Assembly (NCBI GenBank): GCA_035291605.1
Contig: DATDRS010000280.1
Span: 1 to 10,219, forward strand
DNA from: DATDRS01 sp035291605
GTDB lineage: Bacteria > Chloroflexota > Anaerolineae > Anaerolineales > UBA6663
Direction: 5' to 3'
Length of the DNA: 10,219 nt
The position numbers and the translations under genes were made by a program. A model generated the notes under the pieces. That model saw nothing but the letters and a program-made list of their open reading frames with translations, did no database searches and was not told the DNA's origin. Positions 1 to 6,979 of this stretch are shown here, one piece after another (position 1 is the first letter of the stretch; the number at the start of each line of letters is the position of its first letter).

Positions 1-28
1 CGCAAGTTCGGGTTAAACTACGGCGAGC

Positions 29-304
29 GTGGATTTGCTCGCGCTGGCCGAGATCGCGACGAGCAATCTCGCGCAGGAAGATTTGGGGATCGAGATTCAA
101 CACTGGCGGGGGCGGGAGATCGCCGTTGAGGCCGACCCGCCGCAGGCCGTCGCCATCGGCGGCGACGTGATCGGCCCGACGCCGATCACGTCCCGCGTTA
201 TCCCCGGCGCGGTCCGCGTCGTCGGGCCGGACCACGAAGCGCGAGGCGCAAGCCCGGATCATCCACCATCCCCCTGGCTTGCCTCGCTGCCGAACGTGGG
301 CTAA
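29..304 (+). CDS. C-terminal fragment of a YegS/DagK-type lipid kinase
   Basis: The frame encodes the end of the C-terminal beta domain of bacterial diacylglycerol kinase-like lipid kinases, which phosphorylate lipid alcohols at the inner membrane face. The recognisable stretch reads RGREIAVEADPPQAVAIGGD, then GPTPIT and IPGAVRVVGP, matching the usual pattern of RGR, VE-DPP, -DG(E/D)-G-TP and -PGALRV- near the end of this family. A TAA at 14-16 interrupts the same frame upstream, so the catalytic N-terminal domain is not continuous with it in the visible sequence. The GTG at 29 has no clear ribosome binding site. The last 20 or so residues (after GPDHEA) look like a non-homologous tail. It may be a degraded or frameshifted kinase gene, or the stop may be a sequence error near a contig edge. 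The family call is from motif recall only. Confidence 0.5.
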   Translation: MDLLALAEIATSNLAQEDLGIEIQHWRGREIAVEADPPQAVAIGGDVIGPTPITSRVIPGAVRVVGPDHEARGASPDHPPSPWLASLPNVG

Positions 305-307
305 TAT
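279..307 (+). promoter_or_regulatory. Candidate sigma-70-type promoter for the 325 gene
   Basis: TTGCCT (279-284) and TAATAT (302-307) are separated by exactly 17 bases, each matching four of six consensus positions. Transcription would begin near 314, leaving a leader of about 11 bases before the ATG at 325, which has no visible Shine-Dalgarno sequence. The -10 overlaps the stop codon of the upstream fragment. The match is moderate and could be chance. Confidence 0.3.
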
Positions 308-324
308 CTCGCCCTCAAACTTGT

Positions 325-3300
325 ATGGACTCCATCGCCGAGCGCCTTGCCTCCAGCCTCAAAATCCGCCCCGGCGAGGGGCGGAAGGCCGCGCTGTTGA
401 TCGGGCTGCTGCTCTCCGTTTCGGTCGGCGGCAGCATCGGCGGCACGGGCATGGATGCGCTCTTCTATTCGCGCTTCAGGATCGAGCCGTATTACTACAT
501 CCTCCTGGGCCTCGTCACGTTCGTCAACTTGATGGCGGTGACCTCCCTGCTCAACCGCGTCTCGCGCGAGCGGCTGTACGTCGTCCTGCCCTTCGCGTTG
601 GCCCTCGTCCTGCTCGGCGAGTGGGCGCTGGTGATCCTGAAGGCGTACTGGTTCTATCCGGTGATGTGGCTCAGCAAGGAAGTCCTGAATTCGCTCGCCG
701 GGTTGTTCAGCTGGGGGCTGGCCGCCGCCGTTTGTGACACGCGCCAGGCTAAGCGCCTCTTCCCGCTGTTCACCGCCGGCTCCATCTTCGGCACGCTCCT
801 CGGCTCGTTTGGCACGCCGCTCCTCGTCAACTGGCTGCATTCCGAAAATCTTCTGCTCGTCTGGGGGATGGGCTTTTTCCTGACGTTCGTGTTGTGCAGC
901 CTGCTCGCGCGCCCGCGCGCCCGCGCGCAGCCGGGAGCCTCGGCCTCGGCGGCCCACCCCGCGCGGGCGCGCGACGCCGGCCGGCGGCGGGCGGCCCAGC
1001 GCGCCAGCGTGTTCCACGAAATGCAGCAGGGTTACCAGTTCGTGCGCGGCTCGCCGCTCATGCGCTGGGTCTCCTTCACGGCCATGCTCTTCTCGGTGCT
1101 GTGGTTCGCCCTCCTCCTGCCCTTCACCCGCGCCGCTACGGAACAATACCCCGCTGCAGACGCGCTGGCGAGTTTCTTCGCCACCTTCCAGGGGGCCTAC
1201 ACCATCCTGGCGCTGCTCGCCTCGCTCCTCGTCGCCAACCGCCTGTTCGCCCGCTTCGGCCTGGTGAGCATGCTGTTGGTGTATCCCGCCATCTACTTCT
1301 CCGGGTTCGCCGTCCTTCTCGTCTACGCCTCTTTCCCGGCGCTCGTCGTCTTTCGCTTCGTCCAGCTGATCTGGAGCCAGGGCATCGCGGATACGGTCTG
1401 GCAGGCGGTCTTCAACGTCGTCCCGGCGGGCCGGCGCGACCAGACGTGGGCGTTTGTCAACGGCGTGCCGGGGCAGGCGGGCATTGTGATCGCCGGCCTC
1501 CTCCTCATCGTCGGCGAACAGACGCTGGCGCCGCAGCAGTTGTACATCGTCGGCCTCGGTGCGGCCGCGCTGACCATTTTCACGGTGTGGCGCGCGAAAC
1601 GGGCTTACGGCGGCGCGCTGACGGACGCCCTGCGCGCAGGGCAGCCCCAGGTGTTCTTCAGCGAAGAGGAACCGTTCGGCGGGTTCCAGCAGGACGCCGC
1701 CGCCCTCGCGGCGGTGGTGAGCGGCGTGTCGAACCCGGACCCGGCGGCGCGCCACGTGGCCGTGGAGATTCTCGGCCACATCCCCGCGCCCCAGGCGGTG
1801 GACGCGCTGATCAATGCGTTGGCCGATCCCTCGGCCCAGGTGCGTGCGGCTTCCCTCCGCGCGCTGGCGCGGGCCGGGGTCGCGCGGGCCTTGCTGGAGA
1901 TCGCGGCCTGTCTCAAAGACCCGGAGGCGGAGGTCCGCCTGAGCGCGGTCAGCGCGCTGCAAGGCCTCGCCGCCTCCGCGCGCGGCCTCGTCGCGCACGT
2001 CCAACCCTTGCTCGCCGATCCTGACCCGGCCCTCCGCGCCCGCGTGGCCGTCACGCTCCTCCGCGCCGATGGGCGCCTGACCCTGGAGGAAACACATCGC
2101 GCCGCGCTGGAAGCCCTCAAGACAATGGCGGCCGCGCCGCAGGTTGAAGCGCGCGCCAACGCCTTGGAGGCTTTGGCCGAGTGCGGCGCGATCCGCGAGA
2201 TGGAGACGTTCGTAGCCGACGGCCTACGGGATGCGTCGCCCGCCGTGCGCCGTGCGGCTGTCAGCGCGTTGGCGGCGTGCGGCCTCGAAACCGGGCGGGC
2301 GCTGGACCTGTTGATCGGCATGTTGGGGGATGAAGACCGCTCCGTGAGCGAGGCTGCGGCCAGGGCCATCGGCGCAATGGGCGCGCCCGCGCTCGACCGG
2401 ACGACCGCCGCCCTCGCGGACCCCCGGCTGGAAACTGGCGCGCTCCTCGCACTGGAGCGCCTGCCGGCCTCCCGCGCCGCCCTGACCATCCGCGATTATG
2501 CGGCCCGGCAGGTTGCGCAGGCGCTGCATTACTTTGATCTTTCGCGCGGCGTCGAAGCGCGCGCGGACGCGGAGCGCAATGACCGCCTGCGGCTGCTGTT
2601 CGACTCACTGCGCGCCCGGACTCAATATCACGCCGTCAACGCCCTGCGGGCGGTCGGCCTGCTCGGCGACCGTGGTTCGATTGCGCTCGCCGTCGAAAAT
2701 CTGCAAAGCCGCCACCCCAACCAGCGCGCCAACGCGCTGGAGACGCTGGAGGCCATCGGCGACGCCCAGGTGGTCAAACCGCTCCTGCGCGTTTGGGAAA
2801 CTGCCGAGTCTGCCCCTGCGACGGCGCACGGGACTGTGGAGGATACGCTGCGGCAGGCGCTCAATGACGCAGATAATTGGCTGCGGGCCTGTGCGGCGCT
2901 GGCGGTCAGCGACTCGGCTGACTCGCCGGTTCGCGCTGACTGCGCCCAACTGGCCGAGTCCGACGCCGACGCCGTGGTGCGAGAGACCGCCGCCTTAGCA
3001 CTCAAAGGAAGGACGATTATGGAAACGCTCGCCACTTTGCCGCTCATGGAGCGCATTTTGCTGTTGCGCCGCGTGCCGTTGTTTGCTGGCCTGCCCCCCG
3101 CCGACCTCAAGCAGGTCGCGGCGATCACCCGCGAGGCGTTTTTCGCGGACGGCGAGTGGATTGCGGCCCAGGGCGACCCCGGGGATGAGATGTACGTCAT
3201 CGTCTCCGGCGAGGTGCGCGTGCTGGTGGGCGAGGAGGCGCCAGTCGAAATCGCGCGGCGCCAACCGGGCGACATCGTGGGCGAGATGGCGATCATCAGC

Positions 3301-3459
3301 CAGGAGCCGCGCATCGCCTCGCTGGTGGCCGCGGGCGAGGTGCGCGTCCTGTGCGTCGAGCGGAAGCAGTTCGAGGCCCTCCTGCGCGAGCGCCCGGAGA
3401 CCAGCCTGGCCGTCATGCGCGTCCTGTGCGCCCGCCTCAAAGAGAAAGCGGCGAGATGA
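325..3459 (+). CDS. Transporter-like (NTT/MFS) protein with HEAT repeats and a C-terminal cyclic-nucleotide-binding domain
   Basis: This 1044-residue protein has three parts. Residues about 22-421 carry about 12 hydrophobic helices in two sets of six, split by an Arg/Ala-rich loop (about 196-226), as in the nucleotide-transporter (ATP/ADP translocase, NTT) and MFS folds. Residues about 458-890 are a HEAT/PBS-type helical repeat array, with units ending in patterns such as DP-AQVRAASLRALA and DASPAVRRAAVSALA. Residues about 912-1040 form a CRP-like cyclic-nucleotide-binding domain: VPLFAGLPPADLKQ, then GDPGDEMYVIVSGEVRV, then a phosphate-binding cassette with VGEMAI and PRIAS, keeping Glu987 and Arg996. 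NTT-HEAT-cNMP combinations are known from some free-living bacteria. The transported substrate cannot be read from sequence. The next gene overlaps its stop by 4 bases, so the two are probably co-translated. ATG 325 is chosen because the N-terminus (ERLASSLKIRPGEGRKAALL) fits the family style; no Shine-Dalgarno sequence is visible. Confidence 0.9.
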   Translation: MDSIAERLASSLKIRPGEGRKAALLIGLLLSVSVGGSIGGTGMDALFYSRFRIEPYYYILLGLVTFVNLMAVTSLLNRVSRERLYVVLPFALALVLLGEWALVILKAYWFYPVMWLSKEVLNSLAGLFSWGLAAAVCDTRQAKRLFPLFTAGSIFGTLLGSFGTPLLVNWLHSENLLLVWGMGFFLTFVLCSLLARPRARAQPGASASAAHPARARDAGRRRAAQRASVFHEMQQGYQFVRGSPLMRWVSFTAMLFSVLWFALLLPFTRAATEQYPAADALASFFATFQGAYTILALLASLLVANRLFARFGLVSMLLVYPAIYFSGFAVLLVYASFPALVVFRFVQLIWSQGIADTVWQAVFNVVPAGRRDQTWAFVNGVPGQAGIVIAGLLLIVGEQTLAPQQLYIVGLGAAALTIFTVWRAKRAYGGALTDALRAGQPQVFFSEEEPFGGFQQDAAALAAVVSGVSNPDPAARHVAVEILGHIPAPQAVDALINALADPSAQVRAASLRALARAGVARALLEIAACLKDPEAEVRLSAVSALQGLAASARGLVAHVQPLLADPDPALRARVAVTLLRADGRLTLEETHRAALEALKTMAAAPQVEARANALEALAECGAIREMETFVADGLRDASPAVRRAAVSALAACGLETGRALDLLIGMLGDEDRSVSEAAARAIGAMGAPALDRTTAALADPRLETGALLALERLPASRAALTIRDYAARQVAQALHYFDLSRGVEARADAERNDRLRLLFDSLRARTQYHAVNALRAVGLLGDRGSIALAVENLQSRHPNQRANALETLEAIGDAQVVKPLLRVWETAESAPATAHGTVEDTLRQALNDADNWLRACAALAVSDSADSPVRADCAQLAESDADAVVRETAALALKGRTIMETLATLPLMERILLLRRVPLFAGLPPADLKQVAAITREAFFADGEWIAAQGDPGDEMYVIVSGEVRVLVGEEAPVEIARRQPGDIVGEMAIISQEPRIASLVAAGEVRVLCVERKQFEALLRERPETSLAVMRVLCARLKEKAAR
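3004..3021 (+). promoter_or_regulatory. Internal Shine-Dalgarno and in-frame ATG at the HEAT/cNMP-domain junction
   Basis: AAAGGAAGG (3004-3012) lies six bases before an in-frame ATG at 3019 (Met899). Initiation there would give a free 146-residue cyclic-nucleotide-binding domain starting METLATLPLMERILLLRRVP. This is a far better initiation signal than the one at the gene's main start. It may be a coincidence of Lys-Gly-Arg codons; no expression evidence is available. Confidence 0.3.
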
Positions 3460-4709
3460 ACACGCTGTTGGCCCTTCGGTTCGGCGCCGCGCTGGGGTTG
3501 GGGATCTTGCTGGGCCTGGAGCGCCAGCGCACCCATGGCGCCGACGTCGCCTTCGCGGGCGTCCGCACCTTTGCGCTCATCACTTTGCTGGGCGCGACCA
3601 CGGCTTATCTGCAAAGTCAGCTCGACCTGCCCTGGCTGACGGCGGTGATCTTCCTCGCGCTGGCGACGCTCGTCATCGTGTCCTACGCCGTCACGGCCGG
3701 GCAGGGCAGCATCGGCATCACCACCGAGGTCACCGCGCTGCTGGCGTTTTTGATCGGGGGATTGTGCGTGTGGGCTCAGGTGGAGCTGGCGGCGGCGGTG
3801 ACGGTCGCCAGCATCCTGCTGTTGTCGCTCCGGGAATGGCTGCACCGCCTCGCCAGCCGCATCGAGGCCGCCGACGTCGAGGCGACGCTCAAGTTCGCCA
3901 TCATCACGATTATCATCCTGCCCCTCCTGCCTAACCAGAATTTCGGCCCTCCGCGGCTGGACGTGATCAACCCTTACAAAATCTGGCTGATGGTGGTGCT
4001 GATCTCAGGCCTGAATTTTGCCAGTTATATTCTGGTGAAGGTGATGGGCAGCGAGCACGGCCTGGGGCTGACGGGCGTGCTGGGCGGGCTGGTGTCAAGC
4101 ACGGCGGTGACGCTTGGGTTCTCCCAGCGCAGCAAGCAGGATGCGGCGCTGGCCCCGTCCCTGGCCTTGGGCATTCTGCTCGCGTGGACGGTCATGTTCT
4201 TTCGCGTCGTGGTCGAGGTGGCCGTGGTGAACGCGACGTTGGCGGCGCGTTTGCTGCTGGGATTGGGCCTCATGGGCGGCGTGAGCCTGGGCGTCAGCGC
4301 CTTTCTCTGGTGGCGGGGGCGTTCGCACGAAACGGCCCGGGTCGCCTCCGGCCACAACCCGTTCGAGTTGGACGAGGCGATCAAGTTTGGCCTGCTGTTC
4401 GGCGTGATCATCTTCGCGGCGAAGGCGGCGGAGGTTTTCCTGGGCGAGGCCGGTTTGTACCTGGCCGGGGCGCTGGCTGGCCTCACCGACGTGGACGCGA
4501 TTTCGCTCTCGATGGCGAACCTGGCCGCCGCGGACCCGGAGAATACAGGGATCGCCGCGCGCACCGTGATCATCGCCGTGCTGTCGAACACGCTGGTCAA
4601 GAGCGGCATAGTCGTCTCGCTGGCCGCGCCCTCGCTGCGCCGGGTGATGCTGCCCCTGGCCGGACTGGTGCTGGCAACGGGTGTGGCGGCAGCGGTCATC
4701 GTCGGGTGA
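3456..4709 (+). CDS. MgtC/SapB family membrane protein with DUF4010 domain
   Basis: This 417-residue inner-membrane protein has an MgtC/SapB-type N-terminal part and a DUF4010 C-terminal part, the usual full-length arrangement. The N-terminal part (about 1-130) has GLGILLGLERQRTHG at 14-28, AGVRTFALITLLGA at 34-47 and GITTEVTALLAFLIGG at 87-102. The DUF4010 part (about 175-410) has GLTGVLGGLVSSTAVTLGFS at 204-223, GLYLAGALAGLTDVDAISLS at 333-352 and SNTLVKSG at 377-384. The molecular activity of DUF4010 proteins is not established. MgtC itself modulates ATP synthase and Mg2+/phosphate homeostasis in Salmonella, but that role cannot be transferred from sequence alone. The ATG at 3456 overlaps the previous TGA (ATGA), indicating translational coupling. 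A start 35 codons further upstream (3351) would lie wholly inside the cNMP domain and encode an Arg/Pro-rich stretch unlike the family, so it is not used. Confidence 0.92.
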   Translation: MNTLLALRFGAALGLGILLGLERQRTHGADVAFAGVRTFALITLLGATTAYLQSQLDLPWLTAVIFLALATLVIVSYAVTAGQGSIGITTEVTALLAFLIGGLCVWAQVELAAAVTVASILLLSLREWLHRLASRIEAADVEATLKFAIITIIILPLLPNQNFGPPRLDVINPYKIWLMVVLISGLNFASYILVKVMGSEHGLGLTGVLGGLVSSTAVTLGFSQRSKQDAALAPSLALGILLAWTVMFFRVVVEVAVVNATLAARLLLGLGLMGGVSLGVSAFLWWRGRSHETARVASGHNPFELDEAIKFGLLFGVIIFAAKAAEVFLGEAGLYLAGALAGLTDVDAISLSMANLAAADPENTGIAARTVIIAVLSNTLVKSGIVVSLAAPSLRRVMLPLAGLVLATGVAAAVIVG

Positions 4710-4722
4710 TCTCTGGTTGTCA

Positions 4723-4735
4723 AAGAGGACCTCTT
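4723..4735 (+). promoter_or_regulatory. Ribosome binding site inside a palindrome overlapping a TTG start
   Basis: AAGAGG (4723-4728) is the Shine-Dalgarno sequence for the TTG start at 4734. It is the left arm of the palindrome AAGAGG-A-CCTCTT, whose right arm runs into the first two bases of the start codon. As RNA, AAGAG and CTCTT can pair with a GAC loop and would mask both the binding site and part of the start codon. Confidence 0.4.
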
Positions 4736-5366
4736 GCGAAGGCCAATTATCTTGTTGCTCCTCCCTCTGTGGTTGTTGGGGCTGATCCTTTTCTCCAGCG
4801 GAGCGAATGTCCGGGCGGATTTGCCGGGTTTTACCCCAACGGCCTATGTGTACTTGCCCGCGGTGATAAAACAGCCCAGCCCGACGCCCACTGACACACC
4901 GACCCCCACCGAAACGCCCACCCCGACCGCTACGCCGACCTCCACCCCTACTTCCACGCCCACGGCGACGAGCGTGCCAACCGTCGTCGGGCACGTCCTC
5001 ACCGGGCAATTGGCTTTATGCGAGTCGCGCACGACCTACGGCGTCAATGAGAATATCTGCTTTATTGAGACGATCACGAACCCCACCGAGGGCGTCGTCC
5101 ATTACGGCATTTTGGGCGTGAGCATCGTCGGCGAGGGGGTGAGCGATTTTCACACGAGCTGGAGCGGCGACCTCTCCATCGCGCCTAAGTGCACCGGCCC
5201 GGTGGATACCTGCGGCGGCGCGTGGCAGGATAACTTGAGCATCGGCGCCCCCGGCACGTACACGCTCACGCTGGCCGTCTGCTATTCACCCGAGGATGTT
5301 TGCCCCGGTCCCGGCGCGGACTGGCAGAATTTCCCGCCGGGCGTTACGGTGACGATCGTCAACTGA
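4734..5366 (+). CDS. Secreted protein with Pro/Thr-rich linker and cysteine-containing beta-rich domain
   Basis: This 210-residue protein of unknown function is predicted to be exported. Residues 1-28 are a signal peptide (MRRP, then a Leu-rich core, likely cleaved after NVRA). A short YVYLPAVIKQ segment follows, then a low-complexity linker of TPT/TPTST units at about 47-83. This arrangement is common in secreted proteins of Anaerolineae. The remaining 125 or so residues alternate short hydrophobic strands with Gly/Asn/Pro turns, as in an Ig-like beta sandwich. They contain six cysteines (96, 109, 153, 160, 183, 190), enough for three disulphides. I do not recognise the domain. The start is TTG with AAGAGG five bases upstream; no ATG or GTG in frame precedes the signal peptide. 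It begins 24 bases after the MgtC-like gene stops, so it is probably co-transcribed with it. Confidence 0.82.
   Translation: MRRPIILLLLPLWLLGLILFSSGANVRADLPGFTPTAYVYLPAVIKQPSPTPTDTPTPTETPTPTATPTSTPTSTPTATSVPTVVGHVLTGQLALCESRTTYGVNENICFIETITNPTEGVVHYGILGVSIVGEGVSDFHTSWSGDLSIAPKCTGPVDTCGGAWQDNLSIGAPGTYTLTLAVCYSPEDVCPGPGADWQNFPPGVTVTIVN
4872..4982 (+). repeat. Coding low-complexity Pro/Thr repeat tract
   Basis: The DNA alternates Pro and Thr (with some Ser, Ala, Glu, Asp) codons, with repeated CCNAC and ACGCC(C/G)AC units. It encodes the extracellular linker of the secreted protein. Such tracts are prone to length change by slippage. The repeat is translated and is not a CRISPR or intergenic satellite. 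Confidence 0.75.
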
Positions 5367-5373
5367 TGCTGTA

Positions 5374-5409
5374 AAGAAACCCGGTTTCTGGTGAGAAACC
5401 GGATTTCTT
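5374..5409. terminator. Hairpin between convergent genes, likely bidirectional terminator
   Basis: AAGAAACCCGGTTTCT (5374-5389) and AGAAACCGGATTTCTT (5394-5409) pair over 16 positions with one mismatch around a GGTG loop. The hairpin starts 7 bases after the stop of the secreted-protein gene and ends 8 bases before the end of glnA, where a shared terminator is expected. Neither side has a long U tract beyond the TTTCTT within the arms. Each arm is itself a near-palindrome (AGAAACC-N-GGTTTCT), so this may be a dispersed extragenic repeat serving as a terminator. Confidence 0.55.
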
Positions 5410-5417
5410 CCTCAGCC

Positions 5418-6866
5418 TCAAACGTCGTAGTATAGATAAAACTCGTACGGATGCGGGCGCAGGCGCATGGGGTCAATCTCCTTCGTCCGCTTCATCTCGA
5501 CCCACGTCGAAAGCACATCTTCGGTGAACACGCCGCCGGCCAACAGGAAGTGGCGATCGGCTTCGAGCGCAGCCAGCGCCTCAGGCAGTGAACCGGGTAC
5601 CTGCTTCACCGGACCATGCCCATTGGGGCCGTGAGCCTCGAACAAGTCGTAGTCCGCCGGCTCGCCGGGATCCATCTTGTTCTGGATGCCGTCAATGCCC
5701 GCCATGAGCATGGCCGCGAAAGCCAGGTAAGGGTTGCACGACGGGTCGGGGCAGCGGAACTCGATGCGCTTGGCCTTCGGGCTGTCGCTGTACATCGGGA
5801 TGCGCACCGCCGCCGAGCGGTTGCGGCGCGAGTACACCAGGTTCACCGGGGCCTCGAAACCTGGGACCAGCCGATGGTACGAGTTGACGGTCGGGGCCAC
5901 CAGCGCCATGAGGGCCGGGGCGTGCTTCAGCAATCCGCCGATGTAATACTTCGCCAGTTGGCTCAAGCCGGCGTAGCCACTCTTGTCGGCGACGAGCGGC
6001 GCACCGTCCTTCCACAAGGATTGGTGCACGTGCATGCCGGAGCCGTTGTCGCCCCACAGCGGTTTGGGCATGAAGGTCGCGGTCTTGCCGTGCGCCAGCG
6101 CGACGTTCTTGATGATGTACTTGTACATCATCAGGTGGTCGGCCATGTTCACCAGCGTGTCGAAGCGCATGTCAATCTCGCACTGCCCGGCGGTGGCGAC
6201 CTCGTGGTGATGCACCTCGACCGGGATGCCCGCTTCCCCCAGCTTCAGCACTATCTCTGAGCGCAGGTCTTGCAGCGTATCGGCGGGGGAGACGGGGAAG
6301 TAGCCTTCCTTCCAGCGCGGACGATGCCCGAGATTCGGTCCTCCATTCGCCCCGCTGTTCCAGATGCCCTCGCGCGAGTCAATCTCGTACAGCGCGCTGT
6401 ACTGCGTCTGGTCGTAGCGGACGTGGTCGAAGACGAAGAACTCGGCCTCCGGCCCCCAATACGATATGTCCGCGATGCCGGTTTTTCTGAGATAGGCTTC
6501 CGCTTTCTGCGCGATGTAGCGCGGATCGCGCGTGTAGGGCTGGCGCGTGAGCGGGTCGTAAACGTCGCAGGTCAGGCTGAGCGTCGGCACGCTGCAGGCC
6601 GGGTCCACGACGGCGGTCGCCGGATCGGGCATGAGGATCATGTCGCTCTCGTGGATCGCCTGAAAGCCGCGGATGCTCGAGCCGTCGAAGCCGATGCCCT
6701 CGGCGAACAGGTCTTCGGTCAGCTCGTCCAGCGCGGCGCTGAAGTGCTGCCACGTCCCCGGCAGGTCCACGAACTTGAAGTCCACGATCTTCAGGCCCTG
6801 TTCGCGGGCGAAGGCGATCACTTCCTTCGGCGTGGCGAAAGTTTGAGTGGCTTCTTTAGTGGTCAT
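5418..6866 (-). CDS. glnA: Type I glutamine synthetase
   Basis: The 482-residue enzyme makes glutamine from glutamate, ammonia and ATP in the cytoplasm; it acts as a dodecamer in this family. The signature blocks are present in order: FDGSSIRGF (60-68), GPEAEFFVFD (138-147) with metal-binding Glu, VEVHHHEVATAGQCEID (216-232), PKPLWGDNGSGMHVHQSL (267-284) with the ammonium-site His, NSYHRLVPGFEAPVNLVYSR (328-347) and RIEFRCPDPSCNPYLA (367-382). The insertion around 148-195 (RYDQTQYSALYEIDSREGIW) and overall length fit the GSI-beta type. At the place of the adenylylation loop (usually NLYDLP) it reads PADYDLFE: Tyr406 is kept but its surroundings differ, so adenylylation control is uncertain. 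The ATG at 6866 follows AAGGAG motifs. glnA is divergent from yvcK and has a terminator-like structure in its leader. Confidence 0.96.
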   Translation of the reverse strand: MTTKEATQTFATPKEVIAFAREQGLKIVDFKFVDLPGTWQHFSAALDELTEDLFAEGIGFDGSSIRGFQAIHESDMILMPDPATAVVDPACSVPTLSLTCDVYDPLTRQPYTRDPRYIAQKAEAYLRKTGIADISYWGPEAEFFVFDHVRYDQTQYSALYEIDSREGIWNSGANGGPNLGHRPRWKEGYFPVSPADTLQDLRSEIVLKLGEAGIPVEVHHHEVATAGQCEIDMRFDTLVNMADHLMMYKYIIKNVALAHGKTATFMPKPLWGDNGSGMHVHQSLWKDGAPLVADKSGYAGLSQLAKYYIGGLLKHAPALMALVAPTVNSYHRLVPGFEAPVNLVYSRRNRSAAVRIPMYSDSPKAKRIEFRCPDPSCNPYLAFAAMLMAGIDGIQNKMDPGEPADYDLFEAHGPNGHGPVKQVPGSLPEALAALEADRHFLLAGGVFTEDVLSTWVEMKRTKEIDPMRLRPHPYEFYLYYDV

Positions 6867-6868
6867 TG

Positions 6869-6882
6869 CTCCTTAACTCCTT
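6869..6882 (-). promoter_or_regulatory. Tandem Shine-Dalgarno sequences of glnA
   Basis: Read on the minus strand, two AAGGAG motifs (6882-6877 and 6874-6869) precede the ATG at 6866. The distal one is at 10 bases, a workable distance; the proximal one is at 2 bases, which is too close. The distal motif begins four bases after the U tract of the leader terminator, so terminator folding and ribosome access may interact. Confidence 0.6.
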
Positions 6883-6886
6883 GGAT

Positions 6887-6935
6887 AAAAAAATAAGCCC
6901 CCGACCTGTCAGCACGATGGCAGAAGGTCGGGGGC
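6887..6935 (-). terminator. Intrinsic terminator (attenuator) in the glnA leader
   Basis: On the minus strand the sequence is GCCCCCGACCT (6935-6925), a 17-base loop, AGGTCGGGGGC (6907-6897), then TTATTTTTTT (6896-6887). This is a perfect 11-bp GC-rich stem followed directly by a U tract, a textbook rho-independent terminator. No minus-strand gene lies upstream that it could be ending. It sits between the glnA promoter and the glnA ribosome binding site, so it should control glnA read-through. The plus-strand flank has no T tract. Confidence 0.75.
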
Positions 6936-6957
6936 GTCTCGGCCCGGATGAATATCT

Positions 6958-6969
6958 GGTTGTTCAACC
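6958..6969. promoter_or_regulatory. Short dyad in the early glnA leader
   Basis: GGTTG-TT-CAACC is a perfect 5-bp dyad just downstream of the predicted glnA transcription start (about 6973). It could be a small operator, or a leader stem of GGTT and AACC around GAAC. It is short enough to be chance. Confidence 0.2.
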
Positions 6970-6979
6970 TACGCGCCTG

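Noticed and set aside
301..2097. Long minus-strand open frame opposite the transporter-HEAT gene
   Set aside because: Its product is Arg/Glu/Gly-rich with no recognisable domain, and the plus frame has clear membrane helices and HEAT repeats. Long antisense frames are expected in GC-rich DNA.
2628..3845. Minus-strand open frame across the HEAT-cNMP/MgtC junction
   Set aside because: The product is low-complexity Ser/Arg/Thr-rich and overlaps two well-supported plus-strand genes; no motif was seen.
4872..4982. CRISPR-like repeat
   Set aside because: The repetition is short-period Pro/Thr codon repetition within an open frame, with no spacer structure.
6897..6973. Known glnA glutamine riboswitch in the glnA leader
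   Set aside because: A TTCATCC followed by GACG resembles part of that motif, but the conserved GGAAGUAGG and closing GAAGGAACG segments are missing.
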